Shown in pieces: positions 35,211 through 43,974 of a stretch of DNA of 64,000 bases. The stretch spans positions 214,945 through 278,944 of the forward strand of contig CANNHN010000003.1 in NCBI GenBank assembly GCA_947504725.1, read 5' to 3'. The notes under the pieces are model-generated. The model was not told the DNA's origin. It saw only the letters and a list, made by a program, of their open reading frames with translations, and did not search any database. A program made the position numbers and the translations under genes. This DNA is from Bacteroidota bacterium (GTDB lineage Bacteria; Bacteroidota; Bacteroidia; 2-12-FULL-35-15). Position 1 is the stretch's first letter. Each line of letters begins with the position of its first letter.

Positions 35211-35309
35211 CGTCATTGCGAGGTACGAAGCAATCTCTCTCGATGAGGAGAAGAGTCTATGTCGAGCAAGATTGCCACATCCCGCGAAAATGCGGGACTC
35301 GCAATGACG
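35211..35309. repeat. Modular palindromic repeat, copy 3
   Basis: Perfect terminal inverted repeats CGTCATTGCGAG (35211-35222) and CTCGCAATGACG (35298-35309), with an internal hairpin CCCGC-gaaaat-GCGGG (35281-35295). It follows the same GTCA...TGAC plan as the copies at 13440 and 32699 but with different hairpin sequences inside. Confidence 0.85.
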
Positions 35310-35440
35310 TGCTTAATGGTGTTCACGCTCCGAAAACAAGTTCTCACTATTAACAATCCTTAGTTGGTAAAAACCAATTCTACCCTTACCAATTTCCCTC
35401 ATTAAGCCCTTACTTCGTAACAAGGTATTGTTGTCCATTT

Positions 35441-35478
35441 GACCTAGTCACTTAGCCACCTAATCACCCAATCACTTT
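35441..35478. repeat. Dispersed oligomer repeat, copy A
   Basis: CTAGTCACTTAGCCACCTAA continuing TCACCCAATCACTTT. The block at 38729-38763 differs at only a few positions. Both lie shortly before a gene start on the plus strand. Confidence 0.75.
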
Positions 35479-35499
35479 ATAACCTTATAACTAAAAAAC

Positions 35500-36804
35500 A
35501 TGAGTGTATTCGAAATCATCGGTGGAAAAAAATTAAAAGGCGAAATTATTCCCCAAGGAGCTAAAAATGAGGCATTGCAGATACTTTGCGCTGTTTTGTT
35601 AACGCCCGAAAAAGTAGTAATTCAAAATATTCCAGATATTATTGATGTAAATAAGTTGATTGATTTGCTTAGCGATTTGGGAGTAAAAATCGAAAAAACA
35701 GGTCACGAAGAATATACCTTCCAAGCAGATAATGTTGATGTTGATTATTTGAATTCTGCTGAGTTCAAAAAGAAAGGTGGAAGTTTAAGAGGTTCAATTA
35801 TGATTGTCGGTCCATTGCTTTCTCGATTTGGCAAAGGATACATCCCAAAACCAGGTGGAGATAAAATAGGACGAAGAAGATTGGATACTCACTTTATTGG
35901 TTTCCAGAATTTAGGAGCAAAGTTCATTTATGATGAAGCCAATGATTTTTATAAAGTAGAGGCGAAGGACTTGAAAGGTTGTTATATGTTATTGGATGAA
36001 GCATCTGTGACAGGAACAGCAAATATATTGATGGCTGCGGTATTGGCAAAAGGAACGACTACTATTTATAATGCAGCTTGCGAACCGTATATTCAACAAT
36101 TATGTAAAATGTTGAACAGGATGGGGGCGAAAATCAAAGGGATTGGGTCGAATTTATTGGTGATTGACGGAGTAGAATATTTGGGTGGAACAACACATAG
36201 AATGTTGCCCGATATGATTGAAGTGGGTAGCTTTATTGGATTGGCTGCAATGACACAATCCGAAATCACCATTAAAGATGTGCAGTTTGATGAGTTAGGT
36301 GTGATTCCAAGCGTTTTTCAAAGATTAGGGATTAAATTAGAACGAAGAGGAGATGATATTTACATTCCATCGCAAGAAAGATATGAAATTGACACCTTTA
36401 TAGATGGCTCCATTTTAACAATTTCCGATGCTATTTGGCCAGGTTTTACTCCCGATTTGTTAAGTATCATTCTGGTAGTCGCAACACAGGCTAAAGGTGC
36501 AGTAATGATTCATCAAAAGATGTTTGAAAGTCGCTTGTTTTTTGTGGATAAGCTGATTGATATGGGCGCTCAAATTATCCTTTGTGATCCACACCGTGCA
36601 ACTGTAATAGGGTTAAATCGTGAGCATCAATTAAAAGGTATTTCCATGACTTCCCCCGATATTCGCGCGGGAGTTTCCTTATTAATAGCTGCTTTGTCGG
36701 CAAACGGAAAAAGTACCATTCACAATATTGAGCAGATTGATAGAGGGTATCAGAACATAGATATACGTTTACAAAATCTTGGCGCACAAATTGTAAGAAA
36801 GTAG
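35500..36804 (+). CDS. murA: UDP-N-acetylglucosamine 1-carboxyvinyltransferase
   Basis: 434 aa. It catalyses the first committed step of peptidoglycan synthesis, adding enolpyruvate from PEP to UDP-GlcNAc. The EPSP-synthase fold shows IIPQGAKNEALQILCAVLLT with the conserved Lys-Asn pair, LDEASVTGTANILMAAVLA, and DMIEVGSFIGLAA. The catalytic loop reads PKPGGDKIGRRRLDTHF, so the residue equivalent to E. coli Cys115 is Asp121. In other bacteria Asp here keeps activity but abolishes fosfomycin alkylation. It is followed 41 bases later by a TlpA-like gene. Confidence 0.96.
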   Translation: MSVFEIIGGKKLKGEIIPQGAKNEALQILCAVLLTPEKVVIQNIPDIIDVNKLIDLLSDLGVKIEKTGHEEYTFQADNVDVDYLNSAEFKKKGGSLRGSIMIVGPLLSRFGKGYIPKPGGDKIGRRRLDTHFIGFQNLGAKFIYDEANDFYKVEAKDLKGCYMLLDEASVTGTANILMAAVLAKGTTTIYNAACEPYIQQLCKMLNRMGAKIKGIGSNLLVIDGVEYLGGTTHRMLPDMIEVGSFIGLAAMTQSEITIKDVQFDELGVIPSVFQRLGIKLERRGDDIYIPSQERYEIDTFIDGSILTISDAIWPGFTPDLLSIILVVATQAKGAVMIHQKMFESRLFFVDKLIDMGAQIILCDPHRATVIGLNREHQLKGISMTSPDIRAGVSLLIAALSANGKSTIHNIEQIDRGYQNIDIRLQNLGAQIVRK

Positions 36805-36845
36805 CCGAAATAATTTGTAATATTGTATTAATTAACACTACCCAA

Positions 36846-37394
36846 ATGAAAAAAGTAAACATTCTATTAGTATTTGCAGCCGTTTCGGTTTTAGCATTCG
36901 GATTTATTAAAAATGATTCAGCTCCAGTTCAGGAAGTTGTAGGAACTAACGTTGGAAATAAAGCTCCCGAGCTAAGTTTCATGAACCCTGAAGGTAAAGA
37001 AGTTTCACTTTCTTCCTTAAAAGGTCAAATTGTATTAATTGACTTTTGGGCATCTTGGTGCGGACCTTGTCGTAAAGAAAACCCAAATGTGGTTGCTACT
37101 TATAACAAGTATAAAGACCAAAAATTTAACAAAAAAGCAAAAGGGTTTACAGTATATAGTGTTTCTCTAGACAATAACAAACAAGCATGGATTAATGCTA
37201 TAGCAAAAGATGGTTTGGTATGGTCAAATCATGTGAGTGATTTAGGTGGATGGCAATCAAAAGGAGCTGCAATTTATGGAGTTAACTCAATTCCTGCAGG
37301 ATACTTAATTGATGAGAATGGGATTATTTTGGCTAAATCGGATGTTTTGAGAGGGCCAGGTTTAGAAAACGAGCTTAAAAAATTGATAAAGTAA
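36846..37394 (+). CDS. TlpA-like thioredoxin-family protein
   Basis: 182 aa. An N-terminal hydrophobic segment (about 4-20) exports or anchors it; the thioredoxin fold follows. The redox motif WCGPC (Cys72, Cys75) lies in LIDFWASWCGPCRKENP, and the cis-Pro is in GVNSIPAGYLID. This pattern fits the TlpA/ResA group that reduces or oxidises disulfides in the periplasm, for example during cytochrome c maturation or envelope stress. The electron donor is not visible nearby. A terminator follows. Confidence 0.92.
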   Translation: MKKVNILLVFAAVSVLAFGFIKNDSAPVQEVVGTNVGNKAPELSFMNPEGKEVSLSSLKGQIVLIDFWASWCGPCRKENPNVVATYNKYKDQKFNKKAKGFTVYSVSLDNNKQAWINAIAKDGLVWSNHVSDLGGWQSKGAAIYGVNSIPAGYLIDENGIILAKSDVLRGPGLENELKKLIK

Positions 37395-37412
37395 TTATTT
37401 GTTCAATATTAG

Positions 37413-37446
37413 AAAGACAGAATTCAAAAGAGTTCTGTCTTTTTAT
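37413..37446 (+). terminator. Terminator of the thioredoxin gene
   Basis: AAAGACAGAA (37413-37422) pairs with TTCTGTCTTT (37433-37442), followed by T-rich sequence. Confidence 0.88.
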
Positions 37447-37499
37447 TTTATACCTAAACTGATTTTTTTTAGCTTTGATAAATATTTTTAAAGGATAAT

Positions 37500-38678
37500 A
37501 TGGTAATGCGATTAAAATATTTCTTCATTTTTATTTCTCTTTTATCAACTCGTTTTCTTTTTTCACAAGGAGATGTGGAAGTTCGTGTTGGTGGTTTTGG
37601 GAGTGGAGATTTTGCCTCTGTAGAAGACATTCTGAAATACCCATCAGTAACTGTTGTCAATAGAAATGCTTCAAACTCAAATACAAAATTGATTTCATAC
37701 AACTGTAGTTTTTCAAATATGGATGCGAAAAGAAATCCGTCAGGAACTACTGTTTTAAAGAACACAACTTATGCACTTAGTGAAGAAACAATCGCCCTTT
37801 TAAAAAAGTTTTTACCAGGAGAAGATTTTGTAATTAAAGACATTCAAGTAGAGGTGGTTAATATAAAAACTGGTGCTGTTGAAATGATTAAATTGGAGCC
37901 GATTTCTGTAAAAGTTGCTCCTAAGTCAGGTGGATCTCAAGCACCTGTTAAAATTGATTATTCAGGTAAGTTGATGACAGGTAAGGATCGTAATCAACCT
38001 GTTGCGAATCAAAAGGTCATTTTGCAAGATGAAAACGAACAAGAAATTCAATCGGCCATTACTGATAATTATGGCGATTTTAAATTTACTGAATTAAGCT
38101 CTGATAAATCATACAAGATAAACGTTTTGGTGACAGATGACACCAAAATTAAGGACGGGCAATTGTATGCTGCAAAACCTGATGGAACAATCATTCGTTC
38201 GTTCAATAAAACAAAAAAAGGATTTACCTATGAGTTATTGCCTGTCGAATTAACAACGCTTGCACGTGAGAAAGAAGAAGATACATCTTTGAAAATTAAG
38301 AATTTTGGAGCTTCAAAAGATGCAAAATTAACAGTGATAGAGAATGTGTATTATGATCCAAATTCATCAGATGTTAAGTCTGAGTCGATTGAGAAACTGG
38401 ATAAAATTATTGCTGCGATGTCTGAGAATAAAAGCCTTAAACTTTCTATAAATAGTCATACAGATGCAAAAGGGGAAGATGCGTATAATATTACTTTATC
38501 AGAAAAAAGAGCACAAAAGGTAATGGAATATTTCATTTTGCAAGGAATAGAAAAAGGTCGTTTGAAAGCAAAAGGTTTTGGAGAAACTCAAATCAAAAAT
38601 CGATGTAAAAATGGAGTAGATTGCTCCGAAACTGAGCATCAGTTGAATCGTAGAACGGAGTTTAATTTTACTAAGTAA
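37500..38678 (+). CDS. OmpA-family envelope protein
   Basis: 392 aa with a signal peptide (about 1-23, ending LFSQ); an in-frame ATG at 37506 is an alternative start. The middle region includes a carboxypeptidase-regulatory-like beta-sandwich (about 155-215, with PVANQKVILQDENEQEIQS and NYGDFKFTEL). The C-terminal OmpA domain (about 285-390) shows SINSHTDAKGEDAYNITLSE and KRAQKVMEYFILQGI, the peptidoglycan-binding signature with Asp and Arg, ending RRTEFNFTK. Predicted to tie the outer envelope to the cell wall. It has its own terminator upstream and a repeat downstream, so it is probably monocistronic. Confidence 0.9.
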   Translation: MVMRLKYFFIFISLLSTRFLFSQGDVEVRVGGFGSGDFASVEDILKYPSVTVVNRNASNSNTKLISYNCSFSNMDAKRNPSGTTVLKNTTYALSEETIALLKKFLPGEDFVIKDIQVEVVNIKTGAVEMIKLEPISVKVAPKSGGSQAPVKIDYSGKLMTGKDRNQPVANQKVILQDENEQEIQSAITDNYGDFKFTELSSDKSYKINVLVTDDTKIKDGQLYAAKPDGTIIRSFNKTKKGFTYELLPVELTTLAREKEEDTSLKIKNFGASKDAKLTVIENVYYDPNSSDVKSESIEKLDKIIAAMSENKSLKLSINSHTDAKGEDAYNITLSEKRAQKVMEYFILQGIEKGRLKAKGFGETQIKNRCKNGVDCSETEHQLNRRTEFNFTK

Positions 38679-38728
38679 CTGTTTATTTATTGCTTAATAA
38701 CCCCAGATTTTGAGTTTGCCTCAACTCC

Positions 38729-38763
38729 CTCAGTCACTTAGTCACCTAATTACCCAATCACTT
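38729..38763. repeat. Dispersed oligomer repeat, copy B
   Basis: CTCAGTCACTTAGTCACCTA continuing ATTACCCAATCACTT, a near match to 35441-35478. Lies upstream of the grpE promoter. Confidence 0.75.
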
Positions 38764-38791
38764 CTTCTTAATCTATGTCAAAATGTCTTAT

Positions 38792-38799
38792 TATCTTTG
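38792..38799 (+). promoter_or_regulatory. -7 box of the grpE-dnaJ unit
   Basis: TATCTTTG fits TAnnTTTG, 41 bases before the grpE start at 38840. The -33 side lacks a clear TTG. No CIRCE element is seen. Confidence 0.5.
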
Positions 38800-38839
38800 A
38801 TGGCAAATAATTTGAGAGGTTTAGTTGGTTAAAAATTGA

Positions 38840-39406
38840 ATGAAAAAATTAAAAAATATATTTAAGAAAATGAGCACACCGGAAAGCGATATTGTGAACG
38901 AACAAAACGAAGAACAAATTCCTCAGGAAGATGTAAATGCTGTTGATGTAAAAGAGAATCAAGTAGCAGAATTAAAAGTTAAAGTAGATGAGTTGAACGA
39001 TAAATATCTGCGTTTGTATTCTGAGTTTGATAATTTTAGAAAAAGGACTGCAAAAGAAAAAATCGAATTAATGCAATCTGCTGGGGAAGATGTTTTTAAA
39101 AGTATTTTGCCTGTGTTAGATGATTTTGAAAGAGCGATAAAATCAAATAACGAAACAACAGATGTGAAAGCTGTGAATGATGGTGTTAATTTAATTTTTA
39201 ATAAATTAAAATCATCTCTAACACAAAAAGGGTTGTCAGAAATGAAAACGGTTGGAGAAACATTTGATGCCGATATACACGAAGCGATTACAAACATTCC
39301 TTCTCCCTCTGATGATTTGAAAGGGAAAGTGGTTGAGGAATTAGAAAAAGGATATAGTTTAAACGGAAAAATAATTCGCTTTGCGAAAGTGGTAATCGGT
39401 AGTTAA
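38840..39406 (+). CDS. grpE: Nucleotide exchange factor GrpE
   Basis: 188 aa. Exchanges nucleotide on DnaK. An acidic N-terminal tail is followed by the dimerising helix (KVDELNDKYLRLYSEFDNFR) and the C-terminal beta domain with AITNIPSPSDDLKGKVVEEL and GYSLNGKIIRFAKVVI. The start at 38840 gives a basic MKKLKNIFKK lead; the ATG at 38870 (MSTPESDI) is an equally possible start. Upstream of dnaJ on the same strand; dnaK is not in the window. Confidence 0.96.
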   Translation: MKKLKNIFKKMSTPESDIVNEQNEEQIPQEDVNAVDVKENQVAELKVKVDELNDKYLRLYSEFDNFRKRTAKEKIELMQSAGEDVFKSILPVLDDFERAIKSNNETTDVKAVNDGVNLIFNKLKSSLTQKGLSEMKTVGETFDADIHEAITNIPSPSDDLKGKVVEELEKGYSLNGKIIRFAKVVIGS

Positions 39407-39408
39407 TT

Positions 39409-39531
39409 TGGAAATTTGGAAATGTGTCAATTTGGAAATGTAGGATAGTATTACGAAAGTAATTCAGTTCCCCAATTCTAACTATTTTTTAACATTTTCA
39501 AATCTTCAAATTCTCAAATTTTCAAATTGAA
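39409..39531. repeat. TTTGGAAA / TTTCAAAT simple repeats forming an inverted repeat
   Basis: Left side repeats AATTTGGAAATTTGGAAATG; right side repeats CATTTTCAAATCTTCAAATT and its variants. The two are roughly complementary, so the grpE-dnaJ spacer can fold into a long imperfect hairpin. Confidence 0.6.
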
Positions 39532-39534
39532 AAA

Positions 39535-40686
39535 ATGGCAAAGAAAGATTTTTACGATATTTTAGAGATTCAAAAGGGAGCGAGTGCCGAAGATATAAAA
39601 AAGGCATATCGCAAAATGGCGATTAAACATCATCCGGATAAAAATCCTGGAGATAAAGCTGCTGAAGAAAAATTTAAAGAAGCTGCTGAAGCTTATGAAA
39701 TTTTAAGTAGTCCAGAAAAAAAACAACGTTATGATCAATATGGTCATGCCGGAATGGGTAACAATGGTGGCTACGGTGGTGGAGGCGGACAAGGTTTTGG
39801 TGGAATGAATATGGATGATATCTTCAGTCAGTTTGGAGATGTTTTTGGCGGGCACTTTGGTGGTGGTGGTGGAAGAAGAGGCGGAAGAAGAGTTAATAGA
39901 GGTTCCAATTTGCGTGTAAAAGTAAAAATGGATTTGTCGGAAATTGCAAATGGCGTTGAGAAAAAAATAAAAGTAAATAAACAAGTTGCTTGTAAAACAT
40001 GTAGTGGAAGTGGTGCAAAAAACGGCTCTGCATTTAATACATGTGCTACATGTAAAGGTGCAGGACAAGTTTCAAGAATAACCAACACCATTTTAGGTGC
40101 GATGCAAACTACCAGTACTTGTCCAAGTTGCGGAGGTGAAGGACAAACAATTACAGACAAATGTTCGCCTTGTAATGGAGATGGAATTGTACGTGATGAA
40201 GAAGTAATCAGCATTAACATTCCCGGAGGAGTGGCAGAAGGAATGCAACTGTCGGTTGCAGGAAAAGGAAATATGGGTGCTCGTGGAGGTGTTGCCGGAG
40301 ATTTAATTGTAGTTATAGAGGAAATAGAACATGAACATCTGAAGCGTGACGGAATGAATTTATTTTACGATCATTTTGTAAGTTATTCAGATGCCGCTTT
40401 AGGAACAAACATTGAGGTTCCAACAATTGATGGAAAAGCAAAAGTGAAAGTGGATGCTGGAACTCAAAGCGGTAAAGTATTACGTTTAAAGGGTAAAGGG
40501 TTGCCAGATATTAATACATATGGTCGTGGCGATATTTTGGTGAATATTAATGTTTGGACTCCTCAACATTTATCAAAAGAAGAGAAAAAAATTCTTGAAG
40601 ATTTAAAAGAAGCCGAGAATTTTAAACCGAATCCAACAAAAAAAGACAAAGGTTTTTTTGAACGTATGAAACAGTATTTTGAATAA
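39535..40686 (+). CDS. dnaJ: Chaperone protein DnaJ
   Basis: 383 aa type I J-protein. The J domain (about 1-70) has the HPD motif in [10 protein letters not shown], followed by a Gly/Phe-rich region (75-120), a four-repeat zinc-binding domain ([32 protein letters not shown]) and the substrate-binding C-terminal domains. Full length and complete. It stimulates DnaK ATPase and delivers clients. It sits 128 bases after grpE. Confidence 0.97.
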   Translation: MAKKDFYDILEIQKGASAEDIKKAYRKMAIKHHPDKNPGDKAAEEKFKEAAEAYEILSSPEKKQRYDQYGHAGMGNNGGYGGGGGQGFGGMNMDDIFSQFGDVFGGHFGGGGGRRGGRRVNRGSNLRVKVKMDLSEIANGVEKKIKVNKQVACKTCSGSGAKNGSAFNTCATCKGAGQVSRITNTILGAMQTTSTCPSCGGEGQTITDKCSPCNGDGIVRDEEVISINIPGGVAEGMQLSVAGKGNMGARGGVAGDLIVVIEEIEHEHLKRDGMNLFYDHFVSYSDAALGTNIEVPTIDGKAKVKVDAGTQSGKVLRLKGKGLPDINTYGRGDILVNINVWTPQHLSKEEKKILEDLKEAENFKPNPTKKDKGFFERMKQYFE

Positions 40687-40687
40687 T

Positions 40688-41635
40688 ATGAATATCTTAT
40701 CCGCAAAAAATATTGTAAAAAAATATGCAACTCATACTGCATTAGATGATGTCTCATTAGATATTCCAGCTCAGAGCATATTTGGATTACTTGGTCCGAA
40801 TGGCGCTGGAAAAACTTCCTTAATAAGAATTATCAATCAAATTACTGGTCCGGATAGCGGAGAGATATTTTTCGAAAATGAAAAATTATCTGCGAAGCAT
40901 GTGGAGCAGATAGGTTATTTGCCAGAAGAGCGCGGCTTGTATAAAAAGATGGAAGTGGGTGAACAAGCTTTGTATTTGGCTCAGTTGAAAGGAATGAAAA
41001 AGGCAGAAGCGAAGAAAAAATTAAAATATTGGTTTGAGAAATTTGAAATTGATGCTTGGTGGAATAAAAAAGTAGAGGAGCTTTCAAAAGGAATGCAGCA
41101 AAAAGTGCAATTTATTGTAACGGTGATGCATGAACCAAAGTTATTGATTTTAGATGAACCTTTTAGTGGATTCGATCCAATCAATGCGAATTTAATCAAG
41201 AACGAAATTTTAAATTTAAAAGCGCAGGGTTCTACAATTTTATTCTCTACACACAACATGGGTTCTGTAGAAGAGCTTTGCGATTATATAGCTTTGATTA
41301 ATCGTTCTAAAAAAATTGTGGATGGTTCTGTAAAAGATATCCGTAAGGAAAATAAATCAAACGTTATTGAAATTGAGTTCACAGGAAATATGATGGGTTT
41401 TACAAATTCATTGTGGACATACGGGAAATTGGGTGAACATTCGGTAGAAGGAGAAATTTGTAAAGCGCAAATTCAATTGACACCGGGTAGTACCTCTAAT
41501 CAATTGTTGTCATCTGTATTGCCTGCAGTTGAAATTCATTCATTTAAAGAATTGGTTCCTAGTATGAATGATATTTTTATCAAAAAAGTAAGTGAAGGAA
41601 ATGCATTAGGTACACAAAGTAATTTTACAGAATAA
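40688..41635 (+). CDS. ABC exporter ATP-binding protein (NatA-like)
   Basis: 315 aa from the ATG at 40688, one base after the dnaJ stop; a TTG start nine bases upstream is possible but less likely. Walker A GPNGAGKT, signature ELSKGMQQKVQ, Walker B LLILDEPFSGFDP and the switch histidine in FSTHNMGSVE are all present. A C-terminal extension of about 90 residues after the ATPase core resembles the accessory domain of NatA-type exporters. It pairs with the next gene, which overlaps it by one base, to form an ABC-2 type exporter. The GldA subfamily is a possible relative, not proven. Confidence 0.93.
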   Translation: MNILSAKNIVKKYATHTALDDVSLDIPAQSIFGLLGPNGAGKTSLIRIINQITGPDSGEIFFENEKLSAKHVEQIGYLPEERGLYKKMEVGEQALYLAQLKGMKKAEAKKKLKYWFEKFEIDAWWNKKVEELSKGMQQKVQFIVTVMHEPKLLILDEPFSGFDPINANLIKNEILNLKAQGSTILFSTHNMGSVEELCDYIALINRSKKIVDGSVKDIRKENKSNVIEIEFTGNMMGFTNSLWTYGKLGEHSVEGEICKAQIQLTPGSTSNQLLSSVLPAVEIHSFKELVPSMNDIFIKKVSEGNALGTQSNFTE

Positions 41636-42975
41636 TGAATAAAATACTTCTAATCATAAAACGCGAGTACTTATCTAGAGTAAAGAAAAAATCTTTTATT
41701 CTGATGACGATTCTTGGACCAATTTTAATGGTAGGTATTATGATTGTTCCTATTTGGTTGTCGACTCAGAAGTCGGAAAAGCAAAAGATTGAAGTAATTG
41801 ATGAAAGTTTTTTATTTACGGGATTGATACCTGAGAAAGATAACGTTCATTTTGATTATCCACCAATTACAAAACAACAAGCGAGAGATGGATTTTTTGC
41901 TACTGATTATGATGCTATTTTGTGGATTCCTCATAATGTTTTGAATGGTGGACAATCAGGAATTGAGTTGTTGTTTAAAAAACAATTAAGTAATTCTACG
42001 CAACAACACATTGAATATAGTCTTAATAAAATGTTGTATGAAGTAATGTTAGCGAAGAATAACGTTAATGTAAATTTCATCAAAGACGCAAAAGAAAAAT
42101 CAACAATCAAGATGTTTACTAAGCAACTTGATGAAGTAGGTAATGAAAAGAACACAAATACAGGTTTGTATATGGGCATAGGTTTGGTTGCAGCCATTAT
42201 GATCTACTTTTTTATTTTTATGTATGGTGTTCAAGTGATGAGAGGTGTTATGGAAGAGAAAACGAGCCGAATTGTTGAAGTAATATTGTCATCTGTAAAA
42301 CCTTTTCAATTAATGATGGGGAAAATAGTTGGTGTTGCTTTGGTTGGTTTAACTCAGTTTTTATTATGGGTGATCTTATCAACCACATTATATAGTTTCG
42401 CATCAGCTACAATTTTGAAAGATATCGAAATGAAGCAGATTCAGCAAAAGGAAGAAGTAATCACTATTGGGGCTAATTTGGATTGGGAAAAAATGGGCAA
42501 AAACCCAGAAGAAAATGAAATATCAAAATTATTGAATGATTTCAAATCGGTTGATATGGTTTCAATTACACTTTGTTTTTTGTTTTATTTCTTAGCAGGC
42601 TATTTAATGTATAGTGCGCTTTTTGCGGCCATCGGTGCAGCCGTTGATAGTGAAGCAGACACGAATCAGTTTATGTTGCCCATTACAATTCCACTCATTT
42701 TTTCTTTTGGTATTGCTCAAACGGTCATGCAAGATCCTCAAGGCTCTTTAGCCGTTTGGTTTTCAATGATTCCACTTACCTCTCCGGTTGTTATGATGGT
42801 GCGTTTGCCATTTGGAGTTCCTCCTTGGGAAGTTGCTTTATCAATGGCTTTTTTGGTGCTTGGTTTCCTTTTTACTACCTGGCTAGCAGCCCGTATTTAC
42901 CGAACCGGTATTTTGATGTATGGCAAAAAAGTTACCTGGAAGGAGCTTGGTAAATGGCTGTTTTACAAAGGATAA
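41635..42975 (+). CDS. ABC-2 type exporter permease (NatB-like)
   Basis: 446 aa. A first helix (about 22-44) is followed by a large extracytoplasmic region (45-175) and then five to six helices. GVMEEKTSRIVEVILSSVKP is the conserved cytosolic coupling segment of the NatB/YhaP family, and TSPVVMMVRLPFGVPPWEV near the end is also typical. Translation is coupled to the ATPase gene by a TAATG overlap. Substrate unknown; relatives export ions or envelope components. Confidence 0.9.
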   Translation: MNKILLIIKREYLSRVKKKSFILMTILGPILMVGIMIVPIWLSTQKSEKQKIEVIDESFLFTGLIPEKDNVHFDYPPITKQQARDGFFATDYDAILWIPHNVLNGGQSGIELLFKKQLSNSTQQHIEYSLNKMLYEVMLAKNNVNVNFIKDAKEKSTIKMFTKQLDEVGNEKNTNTGLYMGIGLVAAIMIYFFIFMYGVQVMRGVMEEKTSRIVEVILSSVKPFQLMMGKIVGVALVGLTQFLLWVILSTTLYSFASATILKDIEMKQIQQKEEVITIGANLDWEKMGKNPEENEISKLLNDFKSVDMVSITLCFLFYFLAGYLMYSALFAAIGAAVDSEADTNQFMLPITIPLIFSFGIAQTVMQDPQGSLAVWFSMIPLTSPVVMMVRLPFGVPPWEVALSMAFLVLGFLFTTWLAARIYRTGILMYGKKVTWKELGKWLFYKG

Positions 42976-43031
42976 TCATCCGTTTTTAGTGTCCTAATAT
43001 TTTCATATCTTGTAGCTTTAAATGCTATTTT

Positions 43032-43964
43032 ATGAAGATTGCTGTTATCGATTTAGGAACAAATACCTTTAACTTACTGATTGTAGAAGTTAATTCCGAT
43101 AAATCGTATTCAACTGTATTCCAAACTAAAATTTCCGTAAAGCTTGCTGAAGGCGGAATGAACAAAGGTTTTATTGCTGACATAGCTTTTGATCGAGGAA
43201 TCGAAGCATTTAAAACCCATTTTGCTACTACTCAAAAATTTCACGTAGATAAAATTTATGCTTTTGCAACTTCAGCTATCAGAGGCGCATCCAATGGTGT
43301 TGCGTTTGTTCAAAAAGTAAAAGGGGAAACAGGAGTTGATATTCAAGTGATTTCTGGTGATAGAGAAGCCGAACTTATTTATTATGGTGTGCGTTCGGCT
43401 GTTGAAATGACAGATGAAGCATCTTTGATTATTGACATTGGCGGAGGAAGTACAGAGTTTATTATCGCAAATAAAGATCAAGTTTTTTGGAAGCAAAGTT
43501 TTTTATTAGGTGCAGCTCGCTTGTTAGAATTGTTTCCTCCATCTGATCCAATTACTGATGTCGAAATTGCAGTTTTTAGAAATCATTTAGGAACGGAATT
43601 AAAACCCTTATTTGAAGCTGTAAAAAAATTTCCAGTAAAAGAATTGTTAGGATCTTCTGGTTCCTTTGATTCATTAGCTGAGATGATGGCTCATCGTTAT
43701 TATACTCCTGAAATATTGGATGATAAAACAGAATTTACATTTGATTTAGGGCTTTGTGAAGAAATATACAATGGTATTTTAAAGTCGACAAATGCTGAAC
43801 GGCTTGAAATGAAAGGGTTAGTAGCTATGCGAGTAGACATGATTGTGGTTTCAAGTATCATTGTTAATTTTGTTATTAGGGAATTTGAAATTGAAAAAAT
43901 GCGATTATCAACATACTCTTTAAAAGAAGGAGTAATTTATGAAGTCTTAAACAAAAAATTATAA
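43032..43964 (+). CDS. Ppx/GppA phosphatase family protein
   Basis: 310 aa, the short form that covers only the two ASKHA ATPase-like domains. AVIDLGTNTFNLLIVEV and IIDIGGGSTEFIIANK are the phosphate-binding loops, and GSSGSFDSLAEMMAHR follows. The family hydrolyses polyphosphate or pppGpp; the short form lacks the C-terminal HD-like domain, and either substrate is possible. It lies ten bases before the response regulator gene. Confidence 0.92.
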   Translation: MKIAVIDLGTNTFNLLIVEVNSDKSYSTVFQTKISVKLAEGGMNKGFIADIAFDRGIEAFKTHFATTQKFHVDKIYAFATSAIRGASNGVAFVQKVKGETGVDIQVISGDREAELIYYGVRSAVEMTDEASLIIDIGGGSTEFIIANKDQVFWKQSFLLGAARLLELFPPSDPITDVEIAVFRNHLGTELKPLFEAVKKFPVKELLGSSGSFDSLAEMMAHRYYTPEILDDKTEFTFDLGLCEEIYNGILKSTNAERLEMKGLVAMRVDMIVVSSIIVNFVIREFEIEKMRLSTYSLKEGVIYEVLNKKL

Positions 43965-43974
43965 TTTTTATATT

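Larger units (their letters stand above)
35131..35499. other. Intergenic region filled with dispersed repeats
   Basis: 369 bases without a gene before murA. It contains a modular palindromic repeat (35211-35309) and a TCACCTAATCACCCAATCAC-type repeat (35441-35478). I saw no RNA gene. Confidence 0.7.

Noticed and set aside
38700-38840. CIRCE or other heat-shock operator before grpE
   Set aside because: No TTAGCACTC-N9-GAGTGCTAA-like inverted repeat is present. Only a dispersed oligomer repeat and a -7 box are seen.
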